Assembly: GCA_025934455.1 (NCBI GenBank)
Contig: JAICYA010000046.1
Span: 1 to 9,450 of the forward strand
Reading direction: 5' to 3'
DNA: 9,450 nt
From: Rudaea sp.
Lineage (GTDB): Bacteria > Pseudomonadota > Gammaproteobacteria > Xanthomonadales > Rhodanobacteraceae
Part shown: in pieces, positions 1 to 7,827 of the stretch
Layout of the letters: each line of letters opens with the position of its first letter
How positions within the stretch are numbered: the first letter of the stretch is position 1
Program-made: the position numbers and the translations under genes
The notes under the pieces: model-generated
What the model was told of the DNA's origin: nothing
Databases searched by the model: none
What the model saw: only the letters and a program-made list of their open reading frames with translations

Positions 1-3000
1 CAGCGCACGCAGCCGCGGGAATGCGCGGGCGCGCGCGTCGCGCAACACGCGGCGCGTGGCCAGGCGTGCGTCGTCGAGCAACGCGTAGATGACCGGTAAT
101 GCGGCCAGCGTGACCAGGGTGGAGAAGACGAGTCCACCGGCGATGGCCCGTGCCATCGGATAGTACGGCGTGTCGCCGCCGCCGATGGTCGCGTCGCTCA
201 TGCACAGCGGCACCATGCCGAGGATCGCCGTGCCCATGGTCATCAGGATCGGGCGCAGGCGGTCGCGTGCGCCGCGGATCAACGCTTCGGTGCGCGAAAG
301 CCCTTCCAGCCGCAAATGGTTGATGTGCACGATCATGACGATGCCGTTGTTCACGACCACACCCATCAGGATCAGCACCCCGATCGACGCCATGATCGAG
401 AACGTCGTTCCGGTAAGCCAGAACAGCCAGTACACGCCGAGGATGGAAAACACGAACGTCATCAGGATTGCCGCCGGGTAAATCAGCGATTCGAACATCG
501 CGCACATGACGATGTACACCAGCAGCAGCGCGATCAAGGTGTTGAACAGCATCTGCTGGCCGGCTTCGTTGGCGAAATCGAAGTTCTGGCCGTAGCTCCA
601 GCGATATCCCGGCGGAAACTGCATCGCGTTCATCGCCGCTTCCAGTTTTGGCTTGACCTCGTCCAGCGTGGCGCCGGGCGCGAGATTGGCCTGGATGGCG
701 AGCGAAGTCTGGCGGTTTTCGCGTTCGATTGCCGATGGCGCCGCACGGTTGTTCAAGTCGACCATGGACAGCAGCGGCACCATGGTGCCATCCGCGGCGC
801 GCAGCTTGTAGTCGGCCAGGTCCGCAAGGCTACGCGTGTCGTCGCCGCCGAAGCGCAGCCACACCGGAATCTGCGTGCCGTTGTCGTGGTACTCCTTGAG
901 CGGCAGGCCGCGCAAGGCGATGGCAATGTACTGCGCGATTTCACTGGCCGAAAAACCATAGGTGCGTGCGCGTATGCGATCCACGTGCACGGCCAGCTCG
1001 CGATCGCCGCCGTTCTGCGCCGTGCGCACGTCGCGCAATCCGGGTACATGCTGCATGGTCTGGATCGCGGCCGAGGACAGGTCGCGCAGGGTCGTGCTCG
1101 AATCGCCGTTCAGGAATATCTGCATGTTCGTGTTCTGGTTTTGCGACTGGAAGTCGAAACCGATTCTGCCGATTGGCACCTTAGGCGCACCTTCGCGGAT
1201 TTTCTCCATGATCTGCTGCGAATGCCCGCGTCCGGCGTCGTCTTCGGTGAGCAGGACATTGGTCATGGCGTCGCCCTGCTCGTTGAAGTAGCTGTAGATG
1301 TTCTTGATGTGCAGTTCCTTGCGGTGCGCGTCAAGCCAGTGTTCGACGGTGCTGATGGACTTGTTCAATTCCTCCAGCCGATACACGCCGTTGAGCTGGT
1401 ATTGCAGGTGCAACTCGCCGGCCTGTCCCGGTGGAAACATGTCGGTCTTGGCGCGTGTCATCGGCACGAAGCTGGCGACGAACAGGGCGACCAGCGCCCA
1501 CACTGTCGCCTTGCGGTGCGACAGGGTCCAGGCAATGGCGGCTTCATAGCGGCGTTGCAGGCGCGAGACCAGGGTTTCGCGGCCGATGAAATGCGGCGGC
1601 GGCAATTTCGCCGACAGCATCGGCACCAGACTCACCGCGACCAGCCACGAGGCCAGGTGTGCGATCGACATGGCGATCGCGACCTGGGTGAAGAAAATGC
1701 TGATCTGATTCTTCGCGCCGAAGATGTTCGGCAGGAACACCACGATGCTGGTGAAAGTGCCGGCAGCAATCGCGATGCCGACGACCTGGGTGCCCTGCAC
1801 CGCGCAATACCAGGGTTTGTCCGGATACTTTTCGCGGTATTGATAGATGCTTTCCACCGCCACCACGGCATTGTCGACGAGCATGCCGACCGCGAGCAGC
1901 AGGCCGAGCAACGACAGGATGTTCAACGTCATGCCGAGGAAGTACATGCAGCCGAGCGTGATCACCAGGCAGATCGGTATGGCCAGCGACACCATCAGCG
2001 TGGACGGCCAGTCGCGCAGGAAGAAATACAGCACGAACACCGACAGCAGGATGCCGATGCCGCCGGCCAAGCCGAGTTCCTTCAGGCTATCGGTCACCGC
2101 CTTGGCATCGTTGCCGAGGAAGTACAACTGGATGCCGCGCATTTCCGGATCGCGTCCGATACGGTCGATTTCGGCCAGCGCACGGCTGGCGACGTCGACC
2201 AGGTTCGCGTTGCGCTCCTTGGAAATGTCCACCGCGATCGCGGGCTTGCCGTCGAGGTGGCGCCGGTAATCCAGCCGCGAAGGCTTGAGCGTGACGTTCG
2301 CGATGTCGCCGAGCTTGAGTCCCTTGCCGTTGATCGGCGTGGCGCGGACATCGTCGAGACTGCGCCATTCGCCCAGCGGCTGCACCTGATAGCGCAGCTT
2401 GCCGTCCGTGATTTGGCCAGCCGAGGCTGAAAAATTCGCATCCGAAAGTTTCGTGTACAAATCGTTGAGGCTGACGCCGGCCGCGGTAAGCCGGTCGACG
2501 GAAACCTCGATCTGCACCTCGGGCGGCGCCACGCCCTGGATCTGCACCCGCGCCACGCCCGGCAGGCGTTCGAGCGGGCGCTTGAGCTTGCGATCCAGCA
2601 GCTCGTAGGCGTTCGACAGGTCGCGATCGCTGGAAACGCGCAATTGCAGCATCGGCTGGTCGGTGGTGGCGAATTTCATCACCGTGTAGCGCTGCAAGTC
2701 GCTCGGCAACTCGTCGCGGATCGCATCGATTTTCTCGCGCGCCTGCACCGCCTTGACCGCGGTGTCCTCGCCCCATTTGAGCTGCAGGAAGATTTGCGCG
2801 CCGTCCGCGCGCGACGTCGAGTTCATGTGCTCGATGCCAGTCAGCGTCGACAGCGCATCCTCGACCGGACGCGCGATCGTGCGTTCGACTTCCGCCGGCG
2901 TCGAACCGGCATACGGCAAGTTGATCATCATGAACGGGAATTGCACGTCCGGCATGCCTTCCAACGGCAGGCGGAACGCCGCGATCGCGCCGACCACGAG

Positions 3001-3063
3001 CAGCGACACGAAGAACATCACCGCCGTGACCGGGCGCTTCAGGCTGAGCTCGGCGAGTGTCAC
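1..3063 (-). CDS. RND efflux permease, second subunit (C-terminus cut by window edge)
   Basis: Inner-membrane proton-driven pump of the RND (AcrB/MdtB-like, HAE1) family, expected to export drugs or other amphiphiles with the adaptor encoded upstream. The visible 1021 codons remain open to base 1; family members are about 1030-1050 residues, so only the extreme C-terminus is missing. Translation begins V-T-L-A-E-L-S-L-K-R-P-V-T. The first membrane segment is at about 13-30, followed by the MPDVQFP region (37-43) and STPAEVE (54-60). The TM4 motif is GMLVDNAVVAVES, with D397 and N398 where AcrB has two Asp. The TM10 motif is GVVVNNGIVMI, with N905 where AcrB has Lys940. I chose the GTG start at 3063-3061 because it overlaps the upstream TGA as GTGA and has a GGAAGG ribosome site at plus positions 3073-3078, 9 bases away. 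The proton-relay positions differ from those of its partner permease. Such D-N/N variants occur in other RND proteins, so I infer a functional pump or a partner subunit, not a dead gene. Substrate unknown. Confidence 0.93.
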   Translation of the reverse strand, partial: MTLAELSLKRPVTAVMFFVSLLVVGAIAAFRLPLEGMPDVQFPFMMINLPYAGSTPAEVERTIARPVEDALSTLTGIEHMNSTSRADGAQIFLQLKWGEDTAVKAVQAREKIDAIRDELPSDLQRYTVMKFATTDQPMLQLRVSSDRDLSNAYELLDRKLKRPLERLPGVARVQIQGVAPPEVQIEVSVDRLTAAGVSLNDLYTKLSDANFSASAGQITDGKLRYQVQPLGEWRSLDDVRATPINGKGLKLGDIANVTLKPSRLDYRRHLDGKPAIAVDISKERNANLVDVASRALAEIDRIGRDPEMRGIQLYFLGNDAKAVTDSLKELGLAGGIGILLSVFVLYFFLRDWPSTLMVSLAIPICLVITLGCMYFLGMTLNILSLLGLLLAVGMLVDNAVVAVESIYQYREKYPDKPWYCAVQGTQVVGIAIAAGTFTSIVVFLPNIFGAKNQISIFFTQVAIAMSIAHLASWLVAVSLVPMLSAKLPPPHFIGRETLVSRLQRRYEAAIAWTLSHRKATVWALVALFVASFVPMTRAKTDMFPPGQAGELHLQYQLNGVYRLEELNKSISTVEHWLDAHRKELHIKNIYSYFNEQGDAMTNVLLTEDDAGRGHSQQIMEKIREGAPKVPIGRIGFDFQSQNQNTNMQIFLNGDSSTTLRDLSSAAIQTMQHVPGLRDVRTAQNGGDRELAVHVDRIRARTYGFSASEIAQYIAIALRGLPLKEYHDNGTQIPVWLRFGGDDTRSLADLADYKLRAADGTMVPLLSMVDLNNRAAPSAIERENRQTSLAIQANLAPGATLDEVKPKLEAAMNAMQFPPGYRWSYGQNFDFANEAGQQMLFNTLIALLLVYIVMCAMFESLIYPAAILMTFVFSILGVYWLFWLTGTTFSIMASIGVLILMGVVVNNGIVMIVHINHLRLEGLSRTEALIRGARDRLRPILMTMGTAILGMVPLCMSDATIGGGDTPYYPMARAIAGGLVFSTLVTLAALPVIYALLDDARLATRRVLRDARARAFPRLRAL

Positions 3064-6000
3064 GGGACGCTGCCTTCCGCCAACGCGGCAGATGCATCGG
3101 GATGGCGCGGATTGCGCAACCCGCGCTCGCGATACCACACGTCCGCACGCCGATCGAGCAGGTTGTAGACCACCGGAATCACGACCAGGGTCAGCAAGGT
3201 GGAAACCGCGAGGCCGCCGATCACCGCGATCGCCATCGGCGAGCGCACTTCCGAGCCATCGCCGAAACTCAATGCCAGCGGCATGAAACCGAGCAGCGTG
3301 CACAGCGTCGTCATCGTGATCGGACGCAGGCGCGATTCGGCGGCCTGCGCAATCGCGGCGAGTTTGTCCACGCCCTCCTCGCGCAACTGGTTGATGCGGT
3401 CGATCAGCACGATGGCGTTCTTGACCACGATTCCGGCGAGCATGATCAGGCCAATGAACACGACGATGGACAGCGGCGTGAACGTGACCTTCAGCGCCAG
3501 CACCGCGCCGACCAGGGCGAGCGGGATCGAGAACATGATCACAAAGGGATGTAACAGCGATTCGAACTGCGAAGCCATGACGAGATAGACGAGGAAGATC
3601 GCCAGCGACAATGCAAAAATCAGCGAACGCAACGAAGCATCGAGTTCTTCGCTCTGCCCGCCGATGTGCGCGCTGACGCCGGCCGCAAGCGGGTTGTCGC
3701 GCAGGATTTTCTGCACCTCGGCGACAGCACTGCCGAGGTCGCCGTAATGCAGGTTGGCCGTAACGATGGCCACGCGTTCCTGGCCGATGCGGTTGATCTC
3801 GTTCGGTCCCATTGCAACGGTCACGTCGGCGACCGAGGCCAGGCGCACCGGCGTCGCGGCGCCGGGGTTGACGATCAGATTGCGGATGCCGTCGAGGGAC
3901 GTGCGCTGGTCGGGTTGTGCGCGCACCAGCACGTCGATCTTGCGATCGCGGAAGTTGTACTGCGTGGCCACCGCGCCGCGAATCTTGTCGACGATCTGAT
4001 CCGAAATCTGCTTGGTGGTGAGGCCGAGCGCGGCCGCGCGATCCTGGTCGAAGTGTATGCGGATCTCCGGCGAACCGCCCTGCGCGCTGGATTTGACGTC
4101 GGCGAAACGCGGCGAGACCTGCAGCAATGCCGCCAGCTTGTTGCCGGCTTTCTGCAGGGCATCCAGATCGTAGCCGCGCAAATCCACTTCCAGCGGGGTG
4201 TCGAAACTGAAAAGTTTCGGCCGCGAGAACTGCACCTCGCTGCCGGGATGGCTGACCATGCTCGCGCGCAACGCGTTCATCGCTTCGCTCTCGCCCTTGC
4301 GGCCGACGCCGGGCGCCAGCACCACGAGCAGGCGCGCGATGTTCTCGCCGGACTCGGTCGGGTTGGCGTCAAGGCGTGTGCCAGTGCCGCTGACGCCGTA
4401 GATCATCTTGATCAGCGGGTTCTTCGCGTTCTTGGCCTGCAACTCGCGCACCAGCGCGTCGGTATCGGCGAGCGGCGTGCCCGGCGCCTGCTTCACCGTC
4501 ATCTCGAAACGGCCTTGCGCGAGTTGTGGAATCAGGTCCGTGCCCAGGGTCGGAACCAGCGCGACACTGGCGAGGAATGCTGCCGCGGCGAAGCCGAGGA
4601 CTTTCCACGGATGCGCCAGCGCCTTGGGCAGGAACGCGTGATAAGACTTGGCAGCGCGGTTGTAGCTGGAAAGCAGCCCCTTGCCCAGGAAGCGCAGGAT
4701 GCGGCCGATGACGGCTCCACCAATGCGGCCCAGCGTGAAACCGATCCAGCCGAGCGCACGCGGCAGCCAGCGGAACAAGCGGCCGATCGCTGCGAAGAAT
4801 TTGCCGATGCGCGTGCGTGGCGGCACGCGAGGCGCTTTGGTTTCGTCGGCGAACGCCAGCGGCGCCCTGCCCTTCAGCGAAGCGAGCATGGGAATAAGGC
4901 TCATCGCCACGACCAGCGAAATGAGCATCGCGAACGTGATCGTCAGCGCCTGGTCGCGAAACAATTGGCCGGCAATTCCCTGCACGAACACGAGTGGGAA
5001 GAACACCGCGACCGTGGTCAGCGTCGAGGCGGTCACCGCCATCGACACCTCGCGCGCGCCCTGCACTGCCGATTCGACGATGCCGATGCCGCGCTCGCGC
5101 ATGCGCGCGATGTTCTCGAGTACGACGATGGAATCGTCCACGACCATGCCGGTGGCGAGCGCAAGCCCGCCCAGCGACATCACGTTGAGGCTCAGACCGG
5201 CTTCGCCCATGAAGAAGAACGTCGCGATCAGCGACACCGGCAGCGAGAGCGAGATGATGAACGTGCTCCACGAATCGGCGAGGAAGAAGAAGATGATCAG
5301 CACCGCAAGGACGCCGCCGATGATGGCGTCGTCGCGCACGTCGTTGAGCGAGCTCTGGATGAAGACGGACTGATCGTCGATCGTGGTCAGCTTCGCGTTT
5401 GGCGGCAGGATCTTTACGCACGACGGTGGCTGATTCGTGCAGGTGAACCGGTCGAGTTGCTTGCGCACCGCCGCGGCCACGGTGACGGTGTTGGCATCGC
5501 CTTCCTTGTAGATCGCCAGTTCCACCGCCTCGTGTCCATCCACGCGCACGATGCCTTCGCGTTCCTTGTGGCCCTGGTGCACGTTGGCGACGTCCTTGAG
5601 CCGGATCGGCACGCCCTTGTCGACCTTGATCAGCAGGTCGCTCATCTGGCCCAGGTCGGTGAATTGGTTGACCGTGCGCACGAGGTAACGCTGGGTGCCG
5701 TCTTCGATGCGTCCGCCGGAAACATTGACGTTTTCGTCGCCGAGGCGCTTGATCACATCGGCGACATTGAGATTGAGTTGCTGCAGGCGCTGCTGGTCGA
5801 TGTCGACGTCGATCTGGTCCTCGAGGCCGCCGCCAACCTTGACCGCGGCCACGCCGGCGGTCGGTTCCAGGCGCTTGCGCAACTCGTCGTCGGCGAAGCG
5901 GCGCAACTGCTTCAGTTCGGCGTCTTCGGCCGCGCCGCTTTGCGCGGGACCAGTGAGGGCTAGACGTAAGATGGGATCAGTCGCCGGATTGAAGCGCAGC

Positions 6001-6377
6001 AGCACCGGTTTCTTCGCGGTCAACGGCAATTGCAGCAGGTCGAGCTTGTCGCGCACGTCCAGGCTCGCCTGGTCCATGTTCGTGCCCCAGGCGAATTGCA
6101 GGATCACGTCGGATTGGCCGGCCTGCGACACCGAGTGGATCGTGCGCACGTTCTTGACCACGCCTAGCGCTTCCTCGACCGGCTGCGAGATCAGCGTCTC
6201 GATTTCGGCCGGCGCGGCGCCTTCGTACGCGGTGCGCACGGTCAGGGTGGGATAGGTCAGGTCCGGCAGCAGGTTGACCTTCAGCCCGGACAGCGCGATC
6301 AGGCCGAACAAAACCAGGGTGAGCGTCACCATGCCGACGGTGACGCGCCGACGGGTGGCGAGTTCGACGAGGCTCAT
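3060..6377 (-). CDS. RND efflux permease, first subunit (complete)
   Basis: A 1105-residue inner-membrane RND transporter of the AcrB-like HAE1 family, using proton influx to extrude substrates through an adaptor and an outer-membrane channel. TM1 is at about 13-31, followed by the LLPDLTYPTL region (36-45) and APAEIETLISQPVEEAL (55-71). TM2 is near 350-368. TM4 carries GMVVDDSIVVLEN with D414/D415, and TM10 carries GIVVKNAIVLI with K986, so the canonical D-D-K proton relay is intact. The C-terminal part has the usual RLRPITMTT motif (1016-1024) and last membrane segment. The start ATG overlaps the adaptor stop as ATGA, and the stop overlaps the next permease start as GTGA; the ribosome site is weak (AAGG very close), so coupling is likely. 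Two oddities are seen. The segment between TM6 (about 478-500) and TM7 (about 592-610) is about 90 residues, longer than in AcrB, and rich in Arg and Gly. There is also a Cys pair, C313 and C320, in the periplasmic part before TM2. Substrate cannot be read from the sequence. Confidence 0.96.
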   Translation of the reverse strand: MSLVELATRRRVTVGMVTLTLVLFGLIALSGLKVNLLPDLTYPTLTVRTAYEGAAPAEIETLISQPVEEALGVVKNVRTIHSVSQAGQSDVILQFAWGTNMDQASLDVRDKLDLLQLPLTAKKPVLLRFNPATDPILRLALTGPAQSGAAEDAELKQLRRFADDELRKRLEPTAGVAAVKVGGGLEDQIDVDIDQQRLQQLNLNVADVIKRLGDENVNVSGGRIEDGTQRYLVRTVNQFTDLGQMSDLLIKVDKGVPIRLKDVANVHQGHKEREGIVRVDGHEAVELAIYKEGDANTVTVAAAVRKQLDRFTCTNQPPSCVKILPPNAKLTTIDDQSVFIQSSLNDVRDDAIIGGVLAVLIIFFFLADSWSTFIISLSLPVSLIATFFFMGEAGLSLNVMSLGGLALATGMVVDDSIVVLENIARMRERGIGIVESAVQGAREVSMAVTASTLTTVAVFFPLVFVQGIAGQLFRDQALTITFAMLISLVVAMSLIPMLASLKGRAPLAFADETKAPRVPPRTRIGKFFAAIGRLFRWLPRALGWIGFTLGRIGGAVIGRILRFLGKGLLSSYNRAAKSYHAFLPKALAHPWKVLGFAAAAFLASVALVPTLGTDLIPQLAQGRFEMTVKQAPGTPLADTDALVRELQAKNAKNPLIKMIYGVSGTGTRLDANPTESGENIARLLVVLAPGVGRKGESEAMNALRASMVSHPGSEVQFSRPKLFSFDTPLEVDLRGYDLDALQKAGNKLAALLQVSPRFADVKSSAQGGSPEIRIHFDQDRAAALGLTTKQISDQIVDKIRGAVATQYNFRDRKIDVLVRAQPDQRTSLDGIRNLIVNPGAATPVRLASVADVTVAMGPNEINRIGQERVAIVTANLHYGDLGSAVAEVQKILRDNPLAAGVSAHIGGQSEELDASLRSLIFALSLAIFLVYLVMASQFESLLHPFVIMFSIPLALVGAVLALKVTFTPLSIVVFIGLIMLAGIVVKNAIVLIDRINQLREEGVDKLAAIAQAAESRLRPITMTTLCTLLGFMPLALSFGDGSEVRSPMAIAVIGGLAVSTLLTLVVIPVVYNLLDRRADVWYRERGLRNPRHPDASAALAEGSVP

Positions 6378-7513
6378 GCCTTGTTGTCCAGCACCAGTAC
6401 GGCGGTGCCATCACGCACGGCGTTGCGGCCGACGGTGATGACGCGTGCGCCTGCATCCAATCCTGAAATGATCTCCACCTTGTCGCCGTCGCTGTAACCG
6501 GTCTTCACCAGTTGGCGATGGGCAACCAAACCGCTTGGTGCGGCAACCGCTGCCTTTGCGGCAGGCTTGCCGGCTTCGGCCTTCGGTGCAGGCGCGGGCG
6601 GCGCCTTGTCGACCACGAACACGGACGTCTGGCCATCTTCTTCCACCAGCGCCGAGCGCGGCACGGTCAGCGCGTCGGCGCGCTGGTCGTAGACGATGTC
6701 GATGCGCGCGAACATGCCCGGGCGCAACACGGCGCTGGCGTCGTGGAACTGGCAGGTGACACGGAACGTGCCGCTGGCCGGATCGACAACCGGCGCAATG
6801 CGCAGGATCGATCCTGCGAATTTCTTGCCCGGCAGCGCATCGGCTTCGAGTTGCACCACCTGCCCCGCCTTCAGGATTCCAAGCTGGCGCTCGGGCACAT
6901 TGAGCACGGCCTGCAACGGATTCATGCCGACGATACGGAACAGGTTCTGGTTGGCCTGCACCAGATTGCCGAGCTTGATGCTGCGTTCCGCAATCACGCC
7001 ATCCACCGGCGCGACGATGCGCGTATAGGACAACTGGATGTTCGCGGCCTCATAGGCGGCGCGCTGCGCGGCCAGGTCGAACTTGTCCTGTTCGTATTCA
7101 TACTCTGGGATCAGGTGCTTCGGTATCGCGGCCTGTGCGTGCGTGAATGTCGCCTCGGCCTTGTGCATCTGCGCTTCGGCCTGCTTGGATTTGGCCAGCG
7201 CGTCGGCATCGTCGAGTTCGGCGAGCAATTGCCCCGCCTTCACGGTCATTCCCTCTTCCACATAGAGCTTCTTCAAGACGCCCGAGGTTTTCGCCGTAAC
7301 CTGCGCCTCGTGGTCGGCAACCAGCGCGGCGGTTCCGCTGTAGCTCGCGCTGATCGCGCTGTGGGCCGCCAGGGCGACTTCAACCGGCACCGCATCGACC
7401 GTCGGGGCCTTCGTCTGCGCCGCCGCCCCATCGCGGTTGCAGGCGGAAAGTAGGCCGGCCAATCCGATAAACATCAATGTAATCAACAGATTTCGCGTCT
7501 TTGCGGGGATCAT
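6374..7513 (-). CDS. RND periplasmic adaptor (membrane fusion lipoprotein)
   Basis: A 379-residue membrane fusion protein that links the inner-membrane RND pump to an outer-membrane channel. The N-terminus has basic residues (K5, R7), a hydrophobic stretch and a lipobox LLSAC ending at Cys25, so it is predicted to be cleaved by signal peptidase II and lipid-anchored in the periplasm, as AcrA is. The domains in order are: first beta/lipoyl half (about 66-100, with SGVLKKLYVEEGMTVKAGQ), a short helical hairpin (about 103-160), second lipoyl half (about 162-195, APVDGVIAERSIKLG), beta-barrel (about 200-285, with LRPGMFARIDI) and membrane-proximal domain (285-379). An Ala/Pro/Lys-rich low-complexity insert lies at about 303-327. 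It is the first gene of the operon and its stop overlaps the first permease start by 4 bases. The ATG at 7513 is the only start that keeps the basic n-region of the signal; no strong Shine-Dalgarno precedes it. The family is certain; the subfamily name is not. Confidence 0.95.
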   Translation of the reverse strand: MIPAKTRNLLITLMFIGLAGLLSACNRDGAAAQTKAPTVDAVPVEVALAAHSAISASYSGTAALVADHEAQVTAKTSGVLKKLYVEEGMTVKAGQLLAELDDADALAKSKQAEAQMHKAEATFTHAQAAIPKHLIPEYEYEQDKFDLAAQRAAYEAANIQLSYTRIVAPVDGVIAERSIKLGNLVQANQNLFRIVGMNPLQAVLNVPERQLGILKAGQVVQLEADALPGKKFAGSILRIAPVVDPASGTFRVTCQFHDASAVLRPGMFARIDIVYDQRADALTVPRSALVEEDGQTSVFVVDKAPPAPAPKAEAGKPAAKAAVAAPSGLVAHRQLVKTGYSDGDKVEIISGLDAGARVITVGRNAVRDGTAVLVLDNKA

Positions 7514-7553
7514 GGGGGTTTCGGTCCGGCTGCAGGAGATAGGAATTGAGCTA

Positions 7554-7585
7554 GTGTTATACTAAACTATATCACCATATTACAC
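7554..7585. promoter_or_regulatory. Inverted repeat overlapping the RND promoter, possible repressor operator
   Basis: GTGTTATA at 7554-7561 is mirrored by TATTACAC at 7578-7585. The arms are inverted repeats with one central mismatch (GTGTTATA against GTGTAATA) and a 16-base spacer. The repeat covers both core elements of the predicted promoter, so a protein bound there could block RNA polymerase. RND operons are commonly controlled by TetR- or MarR-family repressors binding such sites. No regulator gene is adjacent, so the partner is unknown and the operator role is inference. Confidence 0.4.
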
Positions 7586-7587
7586 AA
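7559..7587 (-). promoter_or_regulatory. Candidate sigma70 promoter of the RND operon
   Basis: On the minus strand there is a TTGTGT -35 (plus 7582-7587), a 17-base spacer and a TAGTAT -10 (plus 7559-7564). A TATAAC shifted by 3 bases is an alternative -10. The -35 matches consensus in 3 of 6 positions and the -10 in 4 of 6. Transcription would start near 7552, leaving a leader of about 40 bases before the adaptor ATG. The block is strikingly AT-rich against its GC-rich surroundings. The call rests on base matches alone. Confidence 0.5.
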
Positions 7588-7591
7588 GCCC

Positions 7592-7608
7592 CCGCTCGAA
7601 TAGAGCGG
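7592..7608. repeat. Short perfect hairpin
   Basis: CCGCTC (7592-7597) and GAGCGG (7603-7608) form a perfect 6-base stem with a GAATA loop. No run of T follows on either strand, so it does not look like an intrinsic terminator. It lies just upstream of the RND promoter -35. It could be chance or a protein site. Confidence 0.35.
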
Positions 7609-7659
7609 CACGATATTCCGAGACATGCTTTTTCGACAGGGCCGCAAGTCATATCGTGC
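7608..7659. repeat. 9-base inverted repeat with 34-base spacer
   Basis: GCACGATAT (7608-7616) is exactly mirrored by ATATCGTGC (7651-7659). It lies in the divergent intergenic region, about 170 bases before the first cytochrome gene and next to the hairpin at 7592-7608. The function is unknown; a regulator site or a stem in a long leader RNA are both possible. Confidence 0.4.
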
Positions 7660-7781
7660 ACATGGCAATCGTCATGGATGCGCGAAGGCGTCGCTTAGTT
7701 GCATCGTGCGCGGAATCGGAAAGGCAGCGGTAAATTCTCATGCGCCTGCCACACGGGTAGCGATGCGCGCATTCGCCACGT

Positions 7782-7787
7782 TATACT
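7782..7787 (+). promoter_or_regulatory. Candidate -10 box for the cytochrome pair
   Basis: TATACT matches the sigma70 -10 consensus in 5 of 6 positions and sits about 40 bases before the cytochrome ATG at 7828. No convincing -35 lies 16-18 bases upstream, so an activator or another sigma factor may be involved. A similar TATACTTTCG stretch occurs before the dehydratase gene at 9225. Confidence 0.35.
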
Positions 7788-7827
7788 TCGCGGGTTTTTC
7801 GCCCAGTCACGGATTGCACGACCCGCC

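Larger units (their letters stand above)
7514..7827. other. Intergenic region between the RND operon and the cytochrome genes
   Basis: These 314 bases separate divergent transcription units. They hold the AT-rich RND promoter/operator (about 7550-7590), a CCGCTC-GAATA-GAGCGG hairpin (7592-7608), a 9-base inverted repeat (7608-7616 with 7651-7659) and a TATACT box (7782-7787) before the cytochromes. Reading frames through the region have no recognisable product and no signal or motif. I see no tRNA. Confidence 0.6.

Noticed and set aside
316..2430. Open frame of 704 codons on the plus strand
   Set aside because: It is antisense to the second RND permease. Its His/Arg/Gln-rich translation has no domain and arises from GC-rich codon bias of the real minus-strand gene.
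1..3063. Second permease considered as a pseudogene because of Asn at relay positions
   Set aside because: The frame is open over 1021 codons, transmembrane and porter motifs are intact, and D-N/N variants are known in functional RND families.
2087..3148. Open frame of 353 codons on the minus strand
   Set aside because: It overlaps the second permease in another frame. The frame starting with GTG at 3063 gives clear RND motifs and this one does not.
3666..5963. Open frame of 765 codons on the plus strand
   Set aside because: It is antisense to the first RND permease, which has full family motifs. The product is low-complexity and unlike any known family.
7592..7608. Hairpin considered as an intrinsic terminator
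   Set aside because: There is no T run on either strand, and it sits between divergent units where no terminator is needed.
7699..7827. Upstream in-frame extension of the first cytochrome
   Set aside because: It would place about 43 unrelated residues before a good Sec signal peptide, and it lies across the predicted promoter.
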